DNA of 42,062 bases from Actinoplanes palleronii (GCF_016862315.1 NZ_BOMS01000007.1:1-42062), one strand, 5' to 3'; shown: positions 23,182-32,456, counted from the stretch's first letter. Translations and numbers: made by a program. The notes: a model not told the origin generated them from the letters alone.

Positions 23182-23207
23182 CGCGCTGGCACGGCCGTGC
23201 CAGCGCG
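23182..23207. promoter_or_regulatory. 26-bp perfect palindrome upstream of DrrA-like gene
   Basis: CGCGCTGGCACGG is followed directly by its reverse complement, 87 bases before the ABC operon. With no loop it suits a dimeric repressor site better than a terminator. Nearby CCAGCGC at 23221-23227 repeats half of it. Confidence 0.55.
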
Positions 23208-23293
23208 ATGTGCGGATCATGCCAGCGCTAACCCGCACGCTTCCCCTGTCGACGAGAGAGCTCGACGACGACGGGATGAGGGGGGCGAGAATC

Positions 23294-24283
23294 GTGGACG
23301 ATCTCGTAGTGCGCGCCGAAGGGTTGCGCAAACGCTTCGGGAACACCCAGGCACTCGACGGGGTGGACCTGGCCATGCGCCGCGGCACGGTGCTCGGCGT
23401 GCTCGGGCCGAACGGGGCCGGCAAGACGACCGCGGTGCGGGTGCTGGCGACACTGCTGCGCCCGGACGAGGGCACCGCGTTCGTGGCCGGCATCGACGTG
23501 CTGCGCGAGCCGCAGAAGGTCCGCCGCCGGATCGGCCTGACCGGCCAGTACGCCTCGGTCGACGAGGACCTGACCGGCACCCAGAACCTGGTGCTGATCG
23601 GCCAGCTGCTCGACCTGACCACCCGGGACGCCCGCAAGCGCGCCGTCGAGCTGCTCGCGTGGTTCGACCTGACCGAGGCGGCCGGACGACCGGCCAAGAC
23701 GTACTCCGGTGGCATGCGCCGCCGCCTCGACCTGGCTGCCAGCCTCGTCGGTCACCCCGAGGTGATCTTCCTGGACGAGCCGACCACCGGCCTCGACCCG
23801 GCCAAGCGCGAGGACATGTGGGGCGTCGTGCGCAACCAGGTCGCGCAGGGCTCCAGCGTGCTGCTGACCACGCAGTACCTCGAGGAGGCCGACGCACTCG
23901 CCGACGAGATCGTGGTGATCAACCACGGCAAGGTGATCGCCCAGGACACCCCGGACGGGCTCAAGCGCCGCGTCGGCGGACAGACCCTGCGGGTGCGCCC
24001 CGCCGACCCGGGCCGGCTGCCGGACGTGCTCCGGATCCTCGACGCGGTCGCCGCGCCCGGCATGAACGCCGCACCCGACGGCTCCGCCGGATCCCGGCCG
24101 GGCGCCGCCTCGGTCCCGGTCACCGGGGACCTGGCCCTCGACGAGGTCGTCCCCGCGCTGCGCCACGCCGGCATCGCGGTCAACGAGCTCGGCCTGCACC
24201 TGCCCAGCCTGGACGAGGTGTTCCACACCCTGACCGGCGACCACGACGACACCATCGACAAGCGCTCGGAGGCCCTGGTATGA
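23294..24283 (+). CDS. ABC transporter ATP-binding protein, DrrA-like
   Basis: A 329-residue ATPase of the daunorubicin-resistance type. Visible are Walker A GPNGAGKTTAVR, signature YSGGMRRRLDLAASL, Walker B VIFLDEPTTGLDP, H-loop region TTQYLEEADALADEI and the DrrA-type C-terminal regulatory region. The GTG at 23294 follows AGGGGGG; an upstream ATG at 23276 is possible. Its stop overlaps the permease start (ATGA 24280-24283). It should power export of a hydrophobic compound. Confidence 0.92.
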   Translation: MDDLVVRAEGLRKRFGNTQALDGVDLAMRRGTVLGVLGPNGAGKTTAVRVLATLLRPDEGTAFVAGIDVLREPQKVRRRIGLTGQYASVDEDLTGTQNLVLIGQLLDLTTRDARKRAVELLAWFDLTEAAGRPAKTYSGGMRRRLDLAASLVGHPEVIFLDEPTTGLDPAKREDMWGVVRNQVAQGSSVLLTTQYLEEADALADEIVVINHGKVIAQDTPDGLKRRVGGQTLRVRPADPGRLPDVLRILDAVAAPGMNAAPDGSAGSRPGAASVPVTGDLALDEVVPALRHAGIAVNELGLHLPSLDEVFHTLTGDHDDTIDKRSEALV

Positions 24284-25101
24284 CCGCCGCCGTCCTCACC
24301 GGCCCGGACCGGCTCGACCACCCGCGCGGCGGCTCGTTCGCCGCACTGCTGCGGCACAGCGGCGCGCTCGCCAAGCGCAGCCTGATCAAGACCACCCGGA
24401 CGCCGGAAGCCCTGATCGACGTGACGATCCAGCCGGTCATCTTCCTGCTGATGTTCACGTACCTGTTCGGCGGCGCCATCGCCGGCGTCGGCGGCCGGCA
24501 GGGCTACCTGCAGCTCCTGCTGCCCGGCATGCTCGCCCAGTCGCTCGCCATGGGCAGCATCGCGCTCGGCCAGAACCTCAACGCCGACATCGAGAAGGGC
24601 GTCTTCGACCGGTTCCGATCACTGCCGGTCTCCCGATCGGCGCCCCTGGTCGGCGCGGTGCTGGCCGACATCGTCCGCTACTTCACCGTCTGCGCGGTGA
24701 CCCTGGGCGTCGGCTCCATCATGGGCTTCCGGATCGAGACCGGCGCGTCGGAAACCGTGGCGGCGGTCGCGCTCGCCATCGGGTTCGGCCTGTGCTTCGG
24801 CTGGGTCTCGGTCTGGGTCGGCATGCTGGTGCGCACCCCGGGCGCCGTGCAGGGCGTGATGTTCCTGCTGGTCTTCCCGCTCTCGTTCGGCAGCGACGTG
24901 TTCGTCCCGGCCGATACCCTGCCCGGCTGGCTGCAGGCCTTCGTGCACGTCAACCCGATCACCCACCTGGTCGGCGCGGAACGCGGCCTGCTGATCGGCG
25001 GCCCGGTCGCCCACCACCTGATCATCACGCTGGGCTGGATGGCCGGCCTGCTGGTGGTCTTCGTCCCGCTGGCGCTGCGCGCCTACAACAAGCGCGCCTG
25101 A
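24280..25101 (+). CDS. ABC-2 type permease, DrrB-like
   Basis: A 273-residue membrane protein with six hydrophobic segments and ABC-2 family features (TIQPVIFLLMFTYLFGGAI, DIEKGVFDRFRSLPVSRSAPL, FVHVNPITHLVGAERGLL). Together with the coupled DrrA-like ATPase it forms an efflux complex. A convergent AfsR-like regulator gene ends six bases after its stop. Confidence 0.92.
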   Translation: MTAAVLTGPDRLDHPRGGSFAALLRHSGALAKRSLIKTTRTPEALIDVTIQPVIFLLMFTYLFGGAIAGVGGRQGYLQLLLPGMLAQSLAMGSIALGQNLNADIEKGVFDRFRSLPVSRSAPLVGAVLADIVRYFTVCAVTLGVGSIMGFRIETGASETVAAVALAIGFGLCFGWVSVWVGMLVRTPGAVQGVMFLLVFPLSFGSDVFVPADTLPGWLQAFVHVNPITHLVGAERGLLIGGPVAHHLIITLGWMAGLLVVFVPLALRAYNKRA

Positions 25102-25106
25102 AGCTT

Positions 25107-28100
25107 CTAAGCCTCGAGCGCACGGTGCAACTGGCCCGGGTCCGCCCGGGCCAGTGCCGTGCCCGCGTCCAGACTCCAGCCCGCCGCGTACGCCTCGGCG
25201 AACCCGTCCTCCCCCAGCGCCGCCCGGCTCTTCGCGGTCAGCGCCGCCACCTGCAGATCGGTCGGATCGTGCGCGCCACGCAGCCGGGCCGCCGCGCCGA
25301 GCAGCTGCGCCGTGTCCCGCGGCCGGCCCAGCAGGTCGGCCAGCCCGGACGCGCCGACCGCGACCAGCGACAGGATCGGCATGTCCCGGGTCTCCTGCGC
25401 CGCCGCGTACGCCTTGGTCAGCGCCCGCTCGGCCAGCACCGGATCACCGCGGCGGATCGCCACCGCGGCCCGGACCCCCTCGATGATCGCCGTGCCGTGG
25501 TCGCCGCTCATGAACTCGAACGGGTCGGCACCCGCCCGCGCCTCGGCCTGCCTGATCAGCTCCTCGGCCCCGTCCAGGTCACCGAGCGCGACGAGCATCC
25601 CGGCCTCCAGCGCGTCCAGCAGCATGTTCATCTCCGGCGACATCGACCGGTCGGCCCGCACCCGGGCGCCCTGCAACGCGGCCCGTGCCTCGTCGGCCTC
25701 ACCGCGCCGCAGGTGCAGATCGGACCGGCGCAGATCGATGAAGATCTCGTCACCCAGGTCCAGCGACCCGAACTCGCCGGCCAGCGCCTTCGCCGTGGTC
25801 AGGTCCGCGAGCGCGCCGTCCAGGTCACCCTCGTACTGCCGCAGCAGCGCCCGCAACGGCAGCACTGTCGCCTGGCCCCAGCGGTCACCGGCCGCCCGGA
25901 ACCCGGCCAGCGCCGCGGTCACGTCCAGCCGGACCTGCGCCACGTCACCGTTGTTCTCCGAGACCTGCGCCCGGAACAGCTGGGCCAGCGCGGTCACCCA
26001 GCGGTCCGGACCGGCGATCAACTCGTCCATCCGGGCCCGGGCCGCCTCCGGCTCCTCGGCCATGTAGAGCACCACGGCGGACAGCGCGCCGATCATCCCG
26101 GGCAGCCCCGGCTGTGCGATCAGCCGTCCGGCCAGGTCCCGCAACCGCTGCCGGCGCTGCTCCGCGCTCTCCAGCACCATGGTGTGCTCCGAACCGAACC
26201 GGTTGAGCATCAGCACCGCCTCGGCGCAGTCGGTGGTCAGCTGGTCCCGCTCCCCCGGCACCGACAACGCCTCGTGCAGCCAGAACGCGGCGTCGGCGTG
26301 CCGGCCGAACATCTGCCAGTACCAGCACAGCCCCATCGCCAGCCGCAGCGCGCCCTCGGCGTCACCCTCGTCGCACAGGTGCCGGATCGCGGCCAGGGCG
26401 TTGTCGTACTCGGCGCGCAGCACCCGCAGCGCGTCCAGCTGCTCGGCGGTGCGCAGCCGCGGATCGTGCTCGGCGACCAGCTCCGCCAGATGCCGCGCGG
26501 CCAGCCCACGGACCACGGACAGCGTGCCCTGCTCGGCGAGCCGGTCGATGCCGTACTCCCGCAACGTCTCCAACATCCGGTACCGCCCGTCCGGCGACCG
26601 CTGCAGCAGCGACTTGTCGACGAGCGCGGCCAGCAGATCGGTGACCCGCGCCCGCGCCCGGCCCGCTGCCGCCGCCCCGCCGGCCGGCACCACGGTCGCC
26701 TGCGCAGCCGGCACCACGGTCGCCCCCGCGGCCGGCACCACGGTCGCCTGCGCAGCCGGCACCACGGTCGCCCCCGCGGCCGGCACCACGGTCGCCTTCA
26801 CGGCCGACACCGCCGTCGCCGAGCTCACGGTCACTCCGCCGGGCAGCACCGACACCCGCTCGGCCAGTGCCCGCTCGTCGTCGTCGAGCAGCTGCCAGCT
26901 CCAGGCGATCACCGCGCGCAGCGTCCGGTGCCGGGGCAGCGCCGTCCGGCTCCCGGTGGTCAGCAGCCGGAACCGGTCGTCCAGACCGTCCGCCAGCTCC
27001 CGCAACTCGAGCGTGCGCAGCCGGGCCGCAGCCAGTTCCAGAGCCAGCGGCAAACCGTCCAGCCGGCGCACGATCTGCACCACGTCGGTCACCGTCGCGG
27101 CGTCCACCACGAACCCGGGCAGCACCGCGGCGGCCCGCTCGGCGAACAACCGCACCGCCGGAGCCACCCGCGCCTCGTCCACCTCGGAGCGCTCCGGCAC
27201 ACCGAGCGGACCGAGCGGCACCAGCGCCTCGCCGTCCACCGCCAGCGGCTCCCGGCTGGTCGCCAGGATCCGCAACCCCGGGCAGCGCACCAGCAACGCC
27301 GTGGTCAGGTGCGCCACCGCGTCGATCAGGTGCTCGCAGTTGTCCACCAGGAACAGGCACTCCCGCCCGGCGAACTGATCCACCAGCACGTCGATGTCGG
27401 TGCGCCCCTCCAGCCGCAACCCGGACTTCTCGAACAGCGCCGCGGCCCGCAACCCGGTCGCGGTCAGCACTGCCGCCGGCAGCTCGGCCGGCGCGGTCAC
27501 CGACGCCAGATCGATCAGCCAGACCCCGTCGCGGTAGTCCCCCCGCCGCCGCCGCGCCGCCTGGGTCGCCAGCCGCGTCTTCCCGGCCCCACCCGGCCCG
27601 AGCACCGTGATCAATCGCCCGGCGACCAGCAGATCGTCGATCCGCGCGAGGTCGGCCTCACGGCCGATGAAACTCGTCAGTGGTTCCGGCAGATTGCTGG
27701 CTCCCGGCCGTGCGTCCTTGCCGGGCACGTCGTGCAGCCCCACCTCCGCTTCATCCCCGGTGCCGTCTTCGGTTCCACTACCTCTATCGCTCTCGTCGCC
27801 CCGGCCGGTTCTGTCCGCACGGCCGTTTCTGTCCTCGCGGCCGGTTCCGTCGTCGCCCGCGGTCGCCGGCAGGTCGGAGCCGCGCAGCAGCCGCAGGTGC
27901 CGGTCCCGCAGCGCCGCGCCAGGATCCGCGCCGAGCCGGTCCGCGACCTCCTCGCGCACCCGCTCGTAGAGGGCCAGCGCGTCGGCCTGCCGCCCCTGCA
28001 CCGCGAGCGCGTCCATCAGCAGCGCGGTCACCCGCTCGTCGAGCGGATGTTCCTCGAGCAGCCGGGTCAGCCGTCCCTCGGCCGCGTCATACCGCCCGAG

Positions 28101-28628
28101 CAGCAGATCCGCCTCCGCGACATCGGCCAGCGCCACCGCCACGGCCCGCCGCAGCCGCACCCCGACCGCCTCGGCCACCGCGCCCACCTCGGCAGCCAGG
28201 GGTCCGCGCGCCAGCCCGGCCGCCTCGCCGAGCAGCTCGGCGGCACCCTGCGCGTCACCGGCCCGCAGCTTCTGCCGCCCGGCGGCGGCCACCCGCTCGA
28301 ACCGGATCACGTCCACGTCGTCCCCGGCCACCACGAGCCGGTACCCGCCTTCGTCCTGAGTGACCGTCTCCGCCTCGCCGAGCACCCGGCGCAACCGGGA
28401 CACCAGCGACTGCAGCGCGTTCGCCGGATCGGCCGGCCGGTCCTGCGGCCACAGCGCGTCGACGAGCGTCGCGGCACCGACCGGGCGCCCGGCAGCCAGC
28501 GCCAGCCGCACGAGCAGTCCCCGCAGCCGCGCGCCCGGCACCGTCAGATCGGCGTCCCCGCGGCAGACCCGCAGCGCACCGAACAGCTCGACCCGCAACC
28601 GCCCGGCACGCACCCCGTGCTCGCTCAC
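25107..28628 (-). CDS. AfsR/SARP-family regulator (BTAD, NB-ARC, TPR)
   Basis: About 1,173 residues. The N terminus is an OmpR-like DNA-binding domain (LRVELFGALRVCRGD, then LVDALWPQDRPADPANALQSLVSRLRRVLG), followed by a BTAD helical domain. After a charged Asp/Gly/Arg linker comes an NB-ARC ATPase (FIGREADLARID, Walker A GPGGAGKTRLA, FLVDNCEHL). C-terminal TPR-like helices extend to the end. The effector winged helix is interrupted by about five ATVVPAA repeats. I chose GTG 28628 because GAGAGG precedes it; an ATG at 28664 adds 12 residues. Such regulators activate antibiotic or secondary-metabolism genes. The neighbouring ABC exporter is a candidate target. Confidence 0.9.
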   Translation of the reverse strand: MSEHGVRAGRLRVELFGALRVCRGDADLTVPGARLRGLLVRLALAAGRPVGAATLVDALWPQDRPADPANALQSLVSRLRRVLGEAETVTQDEGGYRLVVAGDDVDVIRFERVAAAGRQKLRAGDAQGAAELLGEAAGLARGPLAAEVGAVAEAVGVRLRRAVAVALADVAEADLLLGRYDAAEGRLTRLLEEHPLDERVTALLMDALAVQGRQADALALYERVREEVADRLGADPGAALRDRHLRLLRGSDLPATAGDDGTGREDRNGRADRTGRGDESDRGSGTEDGTGDEAEVGLHDVPGKDARPGASNLPEPLTSFIGREADLARIDDLLVAGRLITVLGPGGAGKTRLATQAARRRRGDYRDGVWLIDLASVTAPAELPAAVLTATGLRAAALFEKSGLRLEGRTDIDVLVDQFAGRECLFLVDNCEHLIDAVAHLTTALLVRCPGLRILATSREPLAVDGEALVPLGPLGVPERSEVDEARVAPAVRLFAERAAAVLPGFVVDAATVTDVVQIVRRLDGLPLALELAAARLRTLELRELADGLDDRFRLLTTGSRTALPRHRTLRAVIAWSWQLLDDDERALAERVSVLPGGVTVSSATAVSAVKATVVPAAGATVVPAAQATVVPAAGATVVPAAQATVVPAGGAAAAGRARARVTDLLAALVDKSLLQRSPDGRYRMLETLREYGIDRLAEQGTLSVVRGLAARHLAELVAEHDPRLRTAEQLDALRVLRAEYDNALAAIRHLCDEGDAEGALRLAMGLCWYWQMFGRHADAAFWLHEALSVPGERDQLTTDCAEAVLMLNRFGSEHTMVLESAEQRRQRLRDLAGRLIAQPGLPGMIGALSAVVLYMAEEPEAARARMDELIAGPDRWVTALAQLFRAQVSENNGDVAQVRLDVTAALAGFRAAGDRWGQATVLPLRALLRQYEGDLDGALADLTTAKALAGEFGSLDLGDEIFIDLRRSDLHLRRGEADEARAALQGARVRADRSMSPEMNMLLDALEAGMLVALGDLDGAEELIRQAEARAGADPFEFMSGDHGTAIIEGVRAAVAIRRGDPVLAERALTKAYAAAQETRDMPILSLVAVGASGLADLLGRPRDTAQLLGAAARLRGAHDPTDLQVAALTAKSRAALGEDGFAEAYAAGWSLDAGTALARADPGQLHRALEA
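26683..26796. repeat. 24-bp coding tandem repeat in AfsR-like gene
   Basis: Five copies of GCCGGCACCACGGTCGCC start at 26683, 26707, 26731, 26755 and 26779, with alternating spacers TGCGCA and CCCGCG. They encode ATVVPAAG/ATVVPAAQ. The 24-base period preserves frame, so copy number can change without breaking the gene. Confidence 0.92.
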
Positions 28629-28749
28629 GGTGCGATCCTCTCGCGCCCTGTCGAGGAACCCCAAATCTCCTGTCCCAAGCTCACAGGTCCGGAGTCATCC
28701 TAGGAGGCTAGTTCGCATCCCTGCGACCGCTGCGGCACGGGTCCGGGGA

Positions 28750-28850
28750 CCAGGCCACCGCGGCGCGCGCGAGGAAACCCGGCCGCTCCAGCGCGCGCCG
28801 GGAGACCGGGCTGCCGCGGTGCCCGCCACGAATCCAGGCCACCGCGGCGC
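28750..28850. repeat. 17-bp direct repeat and GC hairpin upstream of AfsR-like gene
   Basis: CCAGGCCACCGCGGCGC occurs at 28750-28766 and 28834-28850, and a partial third copy runs into the response-regulator stop region. Between them GGCGCGCGC (28762-28770) pairs with GCGCGCGCC (28791-28799). The repeats lie between the response regulator's 3' end and the AfsR-like start. Confidence 0.75.
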
Positions 28851-28853
28851 CCG

Positions 28854-29510
28854 TCAGGAGACCAGGCCACTCCGATGCGCCAGGATCACGGCCTGGACCC
28901 GGTCCCGGAGCGCCAGCTTCGTCAAGATCCGCGACACATACGTCTTCACCGTCTCCTGGCTGATCACCAGCCGCCCGGCGATCTCCGCGTTCGACAACCC
29001 CTCCGCGATCAGCCGGAACACCTCCACCTCCCGCGCGGTCAGCACGCCGAGCCGCTCGTCCGGCGCCGCCCGGGCCGGCTTGACCCGGTCACCGAACCGG
29101 CCGACCAGCCCGCGGGTCACCGCCGGCGCCAGCAGCGCCTCACCGCGCGCCACCGTCCGGATCCCGTCGATCAGCTCGACCGGCTGCGCGTCCTTGAGCA
29201 GGAAGCCGCTCGCACCGGCCTGCAGCGCCTCGAAGACGTAGTGGTCCAGGTTGAACGTGGTCACCACCAGCACCTTGATCGGGTCGAGGACGTCCGGGCC
29301 GGCCAGCCGCCGGGTCGCCTCGATGCCGTCGAGCAGCGGCATCCGGATGTCCATCACCACCACGTCCGGGCGCAACCGCAGCGCCTCCCGCACCGCCGCC
29401 TCACCGTCGGAGGCCTCGCCCACCACGTCCAGGTCCGGCTGCAGTCCGAAAACGGTCACGAACCCGGCCCGGATCAGCGCCTGGTCGTCACAGACCAGCA
29501 CCCGGATCAC
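28854..29510 (-). CDS. NarL/LuxR-family response regulator
   Basis: A 218-residue regulator: receiver with VCDDQALIRAGF, phospho-acceptor in VVVMDIRMPLLDG and conserved lysine in FLLKDAQP; LuxR helix-turn-helix LTAREVEVFRLIAEGLSNAEIAGRLVISQETVKTYVSRILTKL at the C terminus. The GTG start at 29510 overlaps the kinase stop (GTGA 29507-29510). It forms a two-component pair with the next gene. Targets are unknown; the adjacent AfsR-like gene is possible. Confidence 0.93.
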   Translation of the reverse strand: MIRVLVCDDQALIRAGFVTVFGLQPDLDVVGEASDGEAAVREALRLRPDVVVMDIRMPLLDGIEATRRLAGPDVLDPIKVLVVTTFNLDHYVFEALQAGASGFLLKDAQPVELIDGIRTVARGEALLAPAVTRGLVGRFGDRVKPARAAPDERLGVLTAREVEVFRLIAEGLSNAEIAGRLVISQETVKTYVSRILTKLALRDRVQAVILAHRSGLVS

Positions 29511-30628
29511 GAGGGGCTCCCGATCGGCAGGAACGCCCGTACCGTGAAATCGCCATCCGGACCACCGCCCGCGTCGAACGTTCCGCCGAAAACCTTGACC
29601 CGCTCCCGCATCCCGGTCAGGCCGCGCCCGGGCCGGACCTCGCCGCGCAGCGATCCTGCGGTGATCACCTCGACCTCGGTACCGTCGCTGCCGTGCCGCA
29701 CCCGCACCCGGGTCGGCCGCCCGCGCGCGTGTTTCACCGCGTTGGTCAGGCCCTCCTGCACCACCCGGTGGATCGCCAGGCCCAGGCCACCGTCCGGTCC
29801 CGGCCCGCCCTCCTCGACGAAGTCCACCGGCTGGCCCGCGCGACGCATCCGGTCGGCGAGGTCCGCGAGGCGGCCCGAGGCAGGTTCCAGGTCGGCTTCG
29901 CCGCTTTCCAGTACGCCGAGCAGCCGCCGCAACTCGGTGAGCGCCTCCCGCCCGCTGCGGCTGACCGCCGTGACCGACGCGCCGGCCCGCTCCGGATCCG
30001 GCCCGATCAGGAACCCGGCCGTGTCGGACTGCACCACCATCGCGGTCACGTGATGGGTGACCACGTCGTGCAGTTCCCGCGCGATCCGCCCACGCTCCGC
30101 CGTGATCGCCTCGCCGACGCTCTCCCGGCGCTTGCGAGCCTCCTCGGCCTGCCGCGCCCGCACCCACGCCCCGGCGCCCCAGCACCCGGCGAGCACCGCG
30201 CCGAACGTCAGGTAGTCGATCACCCGCTCGTCCGCTCCGCGCAGATGCACCAGCACCGCGAGCAGCGCGTACCCGCCCACCGCGGCGCCGCCGACGACCT
30301 GCCGGAACCGGTCCTGGTGCGCACCCGCGCTGTAGAGCGCGACCAGCAGCGCGAGCCCCGCCACCGTCGTCGGGTACCCCAGCGTCTGATGCACCACGAA
30401 CGCGATCCCGACGACCGCCAGGCAGACCGCCGGCCAGCGGCGCCGCAGCACCAGCGCGGACGCCTGAACCAGCAGCAGCACGAGCCCGAGCGCGTCGGTG
30501 CCGCGCAGGTTCAGCTCACCGATCGCGAGGCCGAGCTCCGCGATCCCGGGCACGAACGCCGCCCCGATCAGCAGGGCCGCCCCGACCGCGTCCCGGATCA
30601 TCGGGTCCAGAGATCTCCACCAACGCAC
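29507..30628 (-). CDS. Sensor histidine kinase, DesK/NarX (HisKA_3) type
   Basis: A 373-residue kinase with about five or six N-terminal helices and almost no extracytoplasmic loop, then the HisKA_3 phospho-acceptor ERGRIARELHDVVTHHVTAM and an ATPase domain (VVQEGLTNAVKHARG, GRGLTGMRERV). A kinase of this form senses within the membrane, for example envelope stress or antibiotics. The GTG start at 30628 encodes MRWWRSLD. It is coupled to the response regulator gene. Confidence 0.92.
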   Translation of the reverse strand: MRWWRSLDPMIRDAVGAALLIGAAFVPGIAELGLAIGELNLRGTDALGLVLLLVQASALVLRRRWPAVCLAVVGIAFVVHQTLGYPTTVAGLALLVALYSAGAHQDRFRQVVGGAAVGGYALLAVLVHLRGADERVIDYLTFGAVLAGCWGAGAWVRARQAEEARKRRESVGEAITAERGRIARELHDVVTHHVTAMVVQSDTAGFLIGPDPERAGASVTAVSRSGREALTELRRLLGVLESGEADLEPASGRLADLADRMRRAGQPVDFVEEGGPGPDGGLGLAIHRVVQEGLTNAVKHARGRPTRVRVRHGSDGTEVEVITAGSLRGEVRPGRGLTGMRERVKVFGGTFDAGGGPDGDFTVRAFLPIGSPS

Positions 30629-30737
30629 GCGGGGAGCCTAGCCGGGCCCACGAACCGGCCGGAAAACCCTTCCCATTCATTGACACCTATGTTTTTCTGA
30701 CCTCGGGACCGTCCTCCCACTGATGTTCCGCCCCCAG

Positions 30738-30774
30738 GCCGGCGCCCTCCCCACCCCGAGGGGAGGGCGCCGGC
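30738..30774 (-). terminator. Terminator of the peptidase gene
   Basis: A perfect 15-bp stem (30738-30752 with 30760-30774) has the seven-base loop ACCCCGA and begins a few bases after the peptidase stop codon. No T-run follows on the minus strand. Confidence 0.75.
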
Positions 30775-30780
30775 GTCTGA

Positions 30781-32295
30781 TCAGAGCTGGTCGCTGATCC
30801 ACGCCAGGCACGTCTTGTCCACGTCGGCGAACGGCTTCTCGAACACGTTCCGCGACGCCACGTCGGCGGTGTTGCCGGCGCGGGCCGCGGCGCTCACGAA
30901 CGCCACCGTCCGCGGCTCGCCGAACGTGCGGGAGAGACAGTCGACGGCCAGATGCCCGTACCCGTAAAAGGCGTTGATCTTCTTGGGGTCGTCCCAGTCG
31001 AGCGAACTCACCTGGAGACTTCGCGGCCGGCCCGCCCCGCCGAGCAGCTGACGGACGGCGGGCATCCGCGGCGACTGCGCGGAGCGGCTCGGGTAGCGGC
31101 CGATGTACTCGGCGATGCCCTCGGTCAGCCACTCCTCGTGCAGGTCGAGCGCCACCTGCTGACCCGTCGTGTTGATGTTGCCGAGCGAGACCACGTGGCC
31201 CATCTCGTGCTGGACGGTGGCGGCCAGCCCGGCCCGGGTGCCGTTCCCGCTCATTTTGATCATGATTTCGCTCTGCACGCCGTTGATCGGGATCGTCAGT
31301 CCGATCACCGCCTTGTTCCGCGCCATCGGGCTGCGGAACCAGCGCTGCCACTGCTTGTCGTCGGCCAGGTAGACCCGGTAGCGCTGCTGCGGGTTGCCGA
31401 ACAGCCCCGCGAACCGATCCGCGACGACCGCGGCCTTCTCGGCCACCGCGAGCGCCTCCGTCACCCGGCCGGCGACCGCCGGGGCCGCGGCCACCGTGAC
31501 CCGCTTCCCCTCGGCGAAGACCAGGTCACCGGTCTGCCACGGCATCGGCTCCCGGGACGACTCCGGCGGGTCCGCGACCACGCTGCCGATCAGGTACCGG
31601 CCGGCGGCCCGGGTGAAGGCGAACGTCTCCCGGATCCGCGGCGCGCCGAGTTCCACTCCGCCCACCGGCATGATGGCCGGGCAACTCGTCAGGCTGAAAC
31701 AGAACCCGGAGTAGATCGTGTCCCGGAACCCCTGGTCACCGTCCTCGACGGCGGGCGTGTTGCCCCGGGAATAGCTGAAGTGACTGACGTGCAGCGCCCG
31801 CAGCACCCGGAACCGTTTGCGGAAATACGCCACGGTGTCGACCTGGGCCGGATCGACCGGCGCCATCCAGCCGGCCTCGTCCCCGCGGATCAGCGCGGCG
31901 GCCTGCTCCTGCAACATCCCCATCACCGCGCCGACCGCTTCCCCGGCTTGCCCGGCATTACCGGCATTCCCGGCTTTGTCTGCGCCGCCCGCGCCCGCCG
32001 GACCTGGCGCGCCACCCGCCGGTCCCGCCGCCGCGCCCGTTCCCGCAGCTCCCGCAGCTCCCGCAGCTCCCGCGGCCCCCGCGGCATTCCCCGCCGCGTC
32101 CGCCGCCGAGGTCGCCGCCGACGGTCCCGCGCCGCCCCGGCCGGCCACCGCGACGACCACCCCGGCCATCGCCACGACCGCGACCACCCCGAGCACGACC
32201 AGCCGCCGGTTCACCCCGCTCGCGGCCCCGGCAGCCGGCGGCGGCGTGACCGATTCCGGCTCCGGCCGAGCCGCCCTGATCCCATGCTCGGTCAT
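30781..32295 (-). CDS. Membrane-anchored gluzincin-like metallopeptidase
   Basis: A 504-residue protein: short cytoplasmic N terminus, one transmembrane helix (RLVVLGVVAVVAMAGVVVAVAG), an Ala/Gly-rich linker and an extracellular domain. The zinc motif QHEMGHV (HExxH) and downstream glutamate in EEWLTEGIAEYIG fit the peptidase MA group. The linker is encoded by short GC repeats. ATG 32295 has GGGGAG upstream and is preferred to ATG 32307. The substrate is unknown; it may act on cell-surface proteins. Its promoter region borders a repeat island. Confidence 0.78.
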   Translation of the reverse strand: MTEHGIRAARPEPESVTPPPAAGAASGVNRRLVVLGVVAVVAMAGVVVAVAGRGGAGPSAATSAADAAGNAAGAAGAAGAAGAAGTGAAAGPAGGAPGPAGAGGADKAGNAGNAGQAGEAVGAVMGMLQEQAAALIRGDEAGWMAPVDPAQVDTVAYFRKRFRVLRALHVSHFSYSRGNTPAVEDGDQGFRDTIYSGFCFSLTSCPAIMPVGGVELGAPRIRETFAFTRAAGRYLIGSVVADPPESSREPMPWQTGDLVFAEGKRVTVAAAPAVAGRVTEALAVAEKAAVVADRFAGLFGNPQQRYRVYLADDKQWQRWFRSPMARNKAVIGLTIPINGVQSEIMIKMSGNGTRAGLAATVQHEMGHVVSLGNINTTGQQVALDLHEEWLTEGIAEYIGRYPSRSAQSPRMPAVRQLLGGAGRPRSLQVSSLDWDDPKKINAFYGYGHLAVDCLSRTFGEPRTVAFVSAAARAGNTADVASRNVFEKPFADVDKTCLAWISDQL

Positions 32296-32386
32296 CGCTC
32301 TCCCCATCGCCGGACATCACCGTCAGCCATCGATCTAACCCGATGCGTAGCGGTTCCGATAGCTCCCGTCCACCCCCATCCCGCAT

Positions 32387-32456
32387 CCTTTCGGTACGTA
32401 TACGGAGGGCGGCCGCCCGCAGGCTCCGAGCCGAGTCCCGCCCCTGAGGCCACCGC
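32387..32456. repeat. Long inverted repeat, left arm
   Basis: This 70-base arm begins CCTTTCGGTACG and runs through GGGCGGCCGCCCGCAGGCT to GAGGCCACCGC. It is nearly identical, with a few mismatches and a small length difference near its outer end, to the reverse complement of 32848-32916. Confidence 0.9.

Larger units (their letters stand above)
22915..23293. other. GC-rich repetitive intergenic region before DrrA-like gene
   Basis: No coding region is supported here. The stretch holds four perfect 19-bp repeats (22982-23057), followed by shorter G/C repeats to about 23150, a TCTTTTCCC tract and a 26-bp palindrome at 23182-23207. Any promoter of the ABC operon should be near 23200-23290, but no clear hexamers are visible. 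Confidence 0.6.

Noticed and set aside
24792..28703. A plus-strand open frame of about 1,300 codons opposite the AfsR-like gene
   Set aside because: It has the composition of an antisense shadow and no recognisable domain, whereas the minus-strand gene has clear SARP, NB-ARC and TPR motifs.
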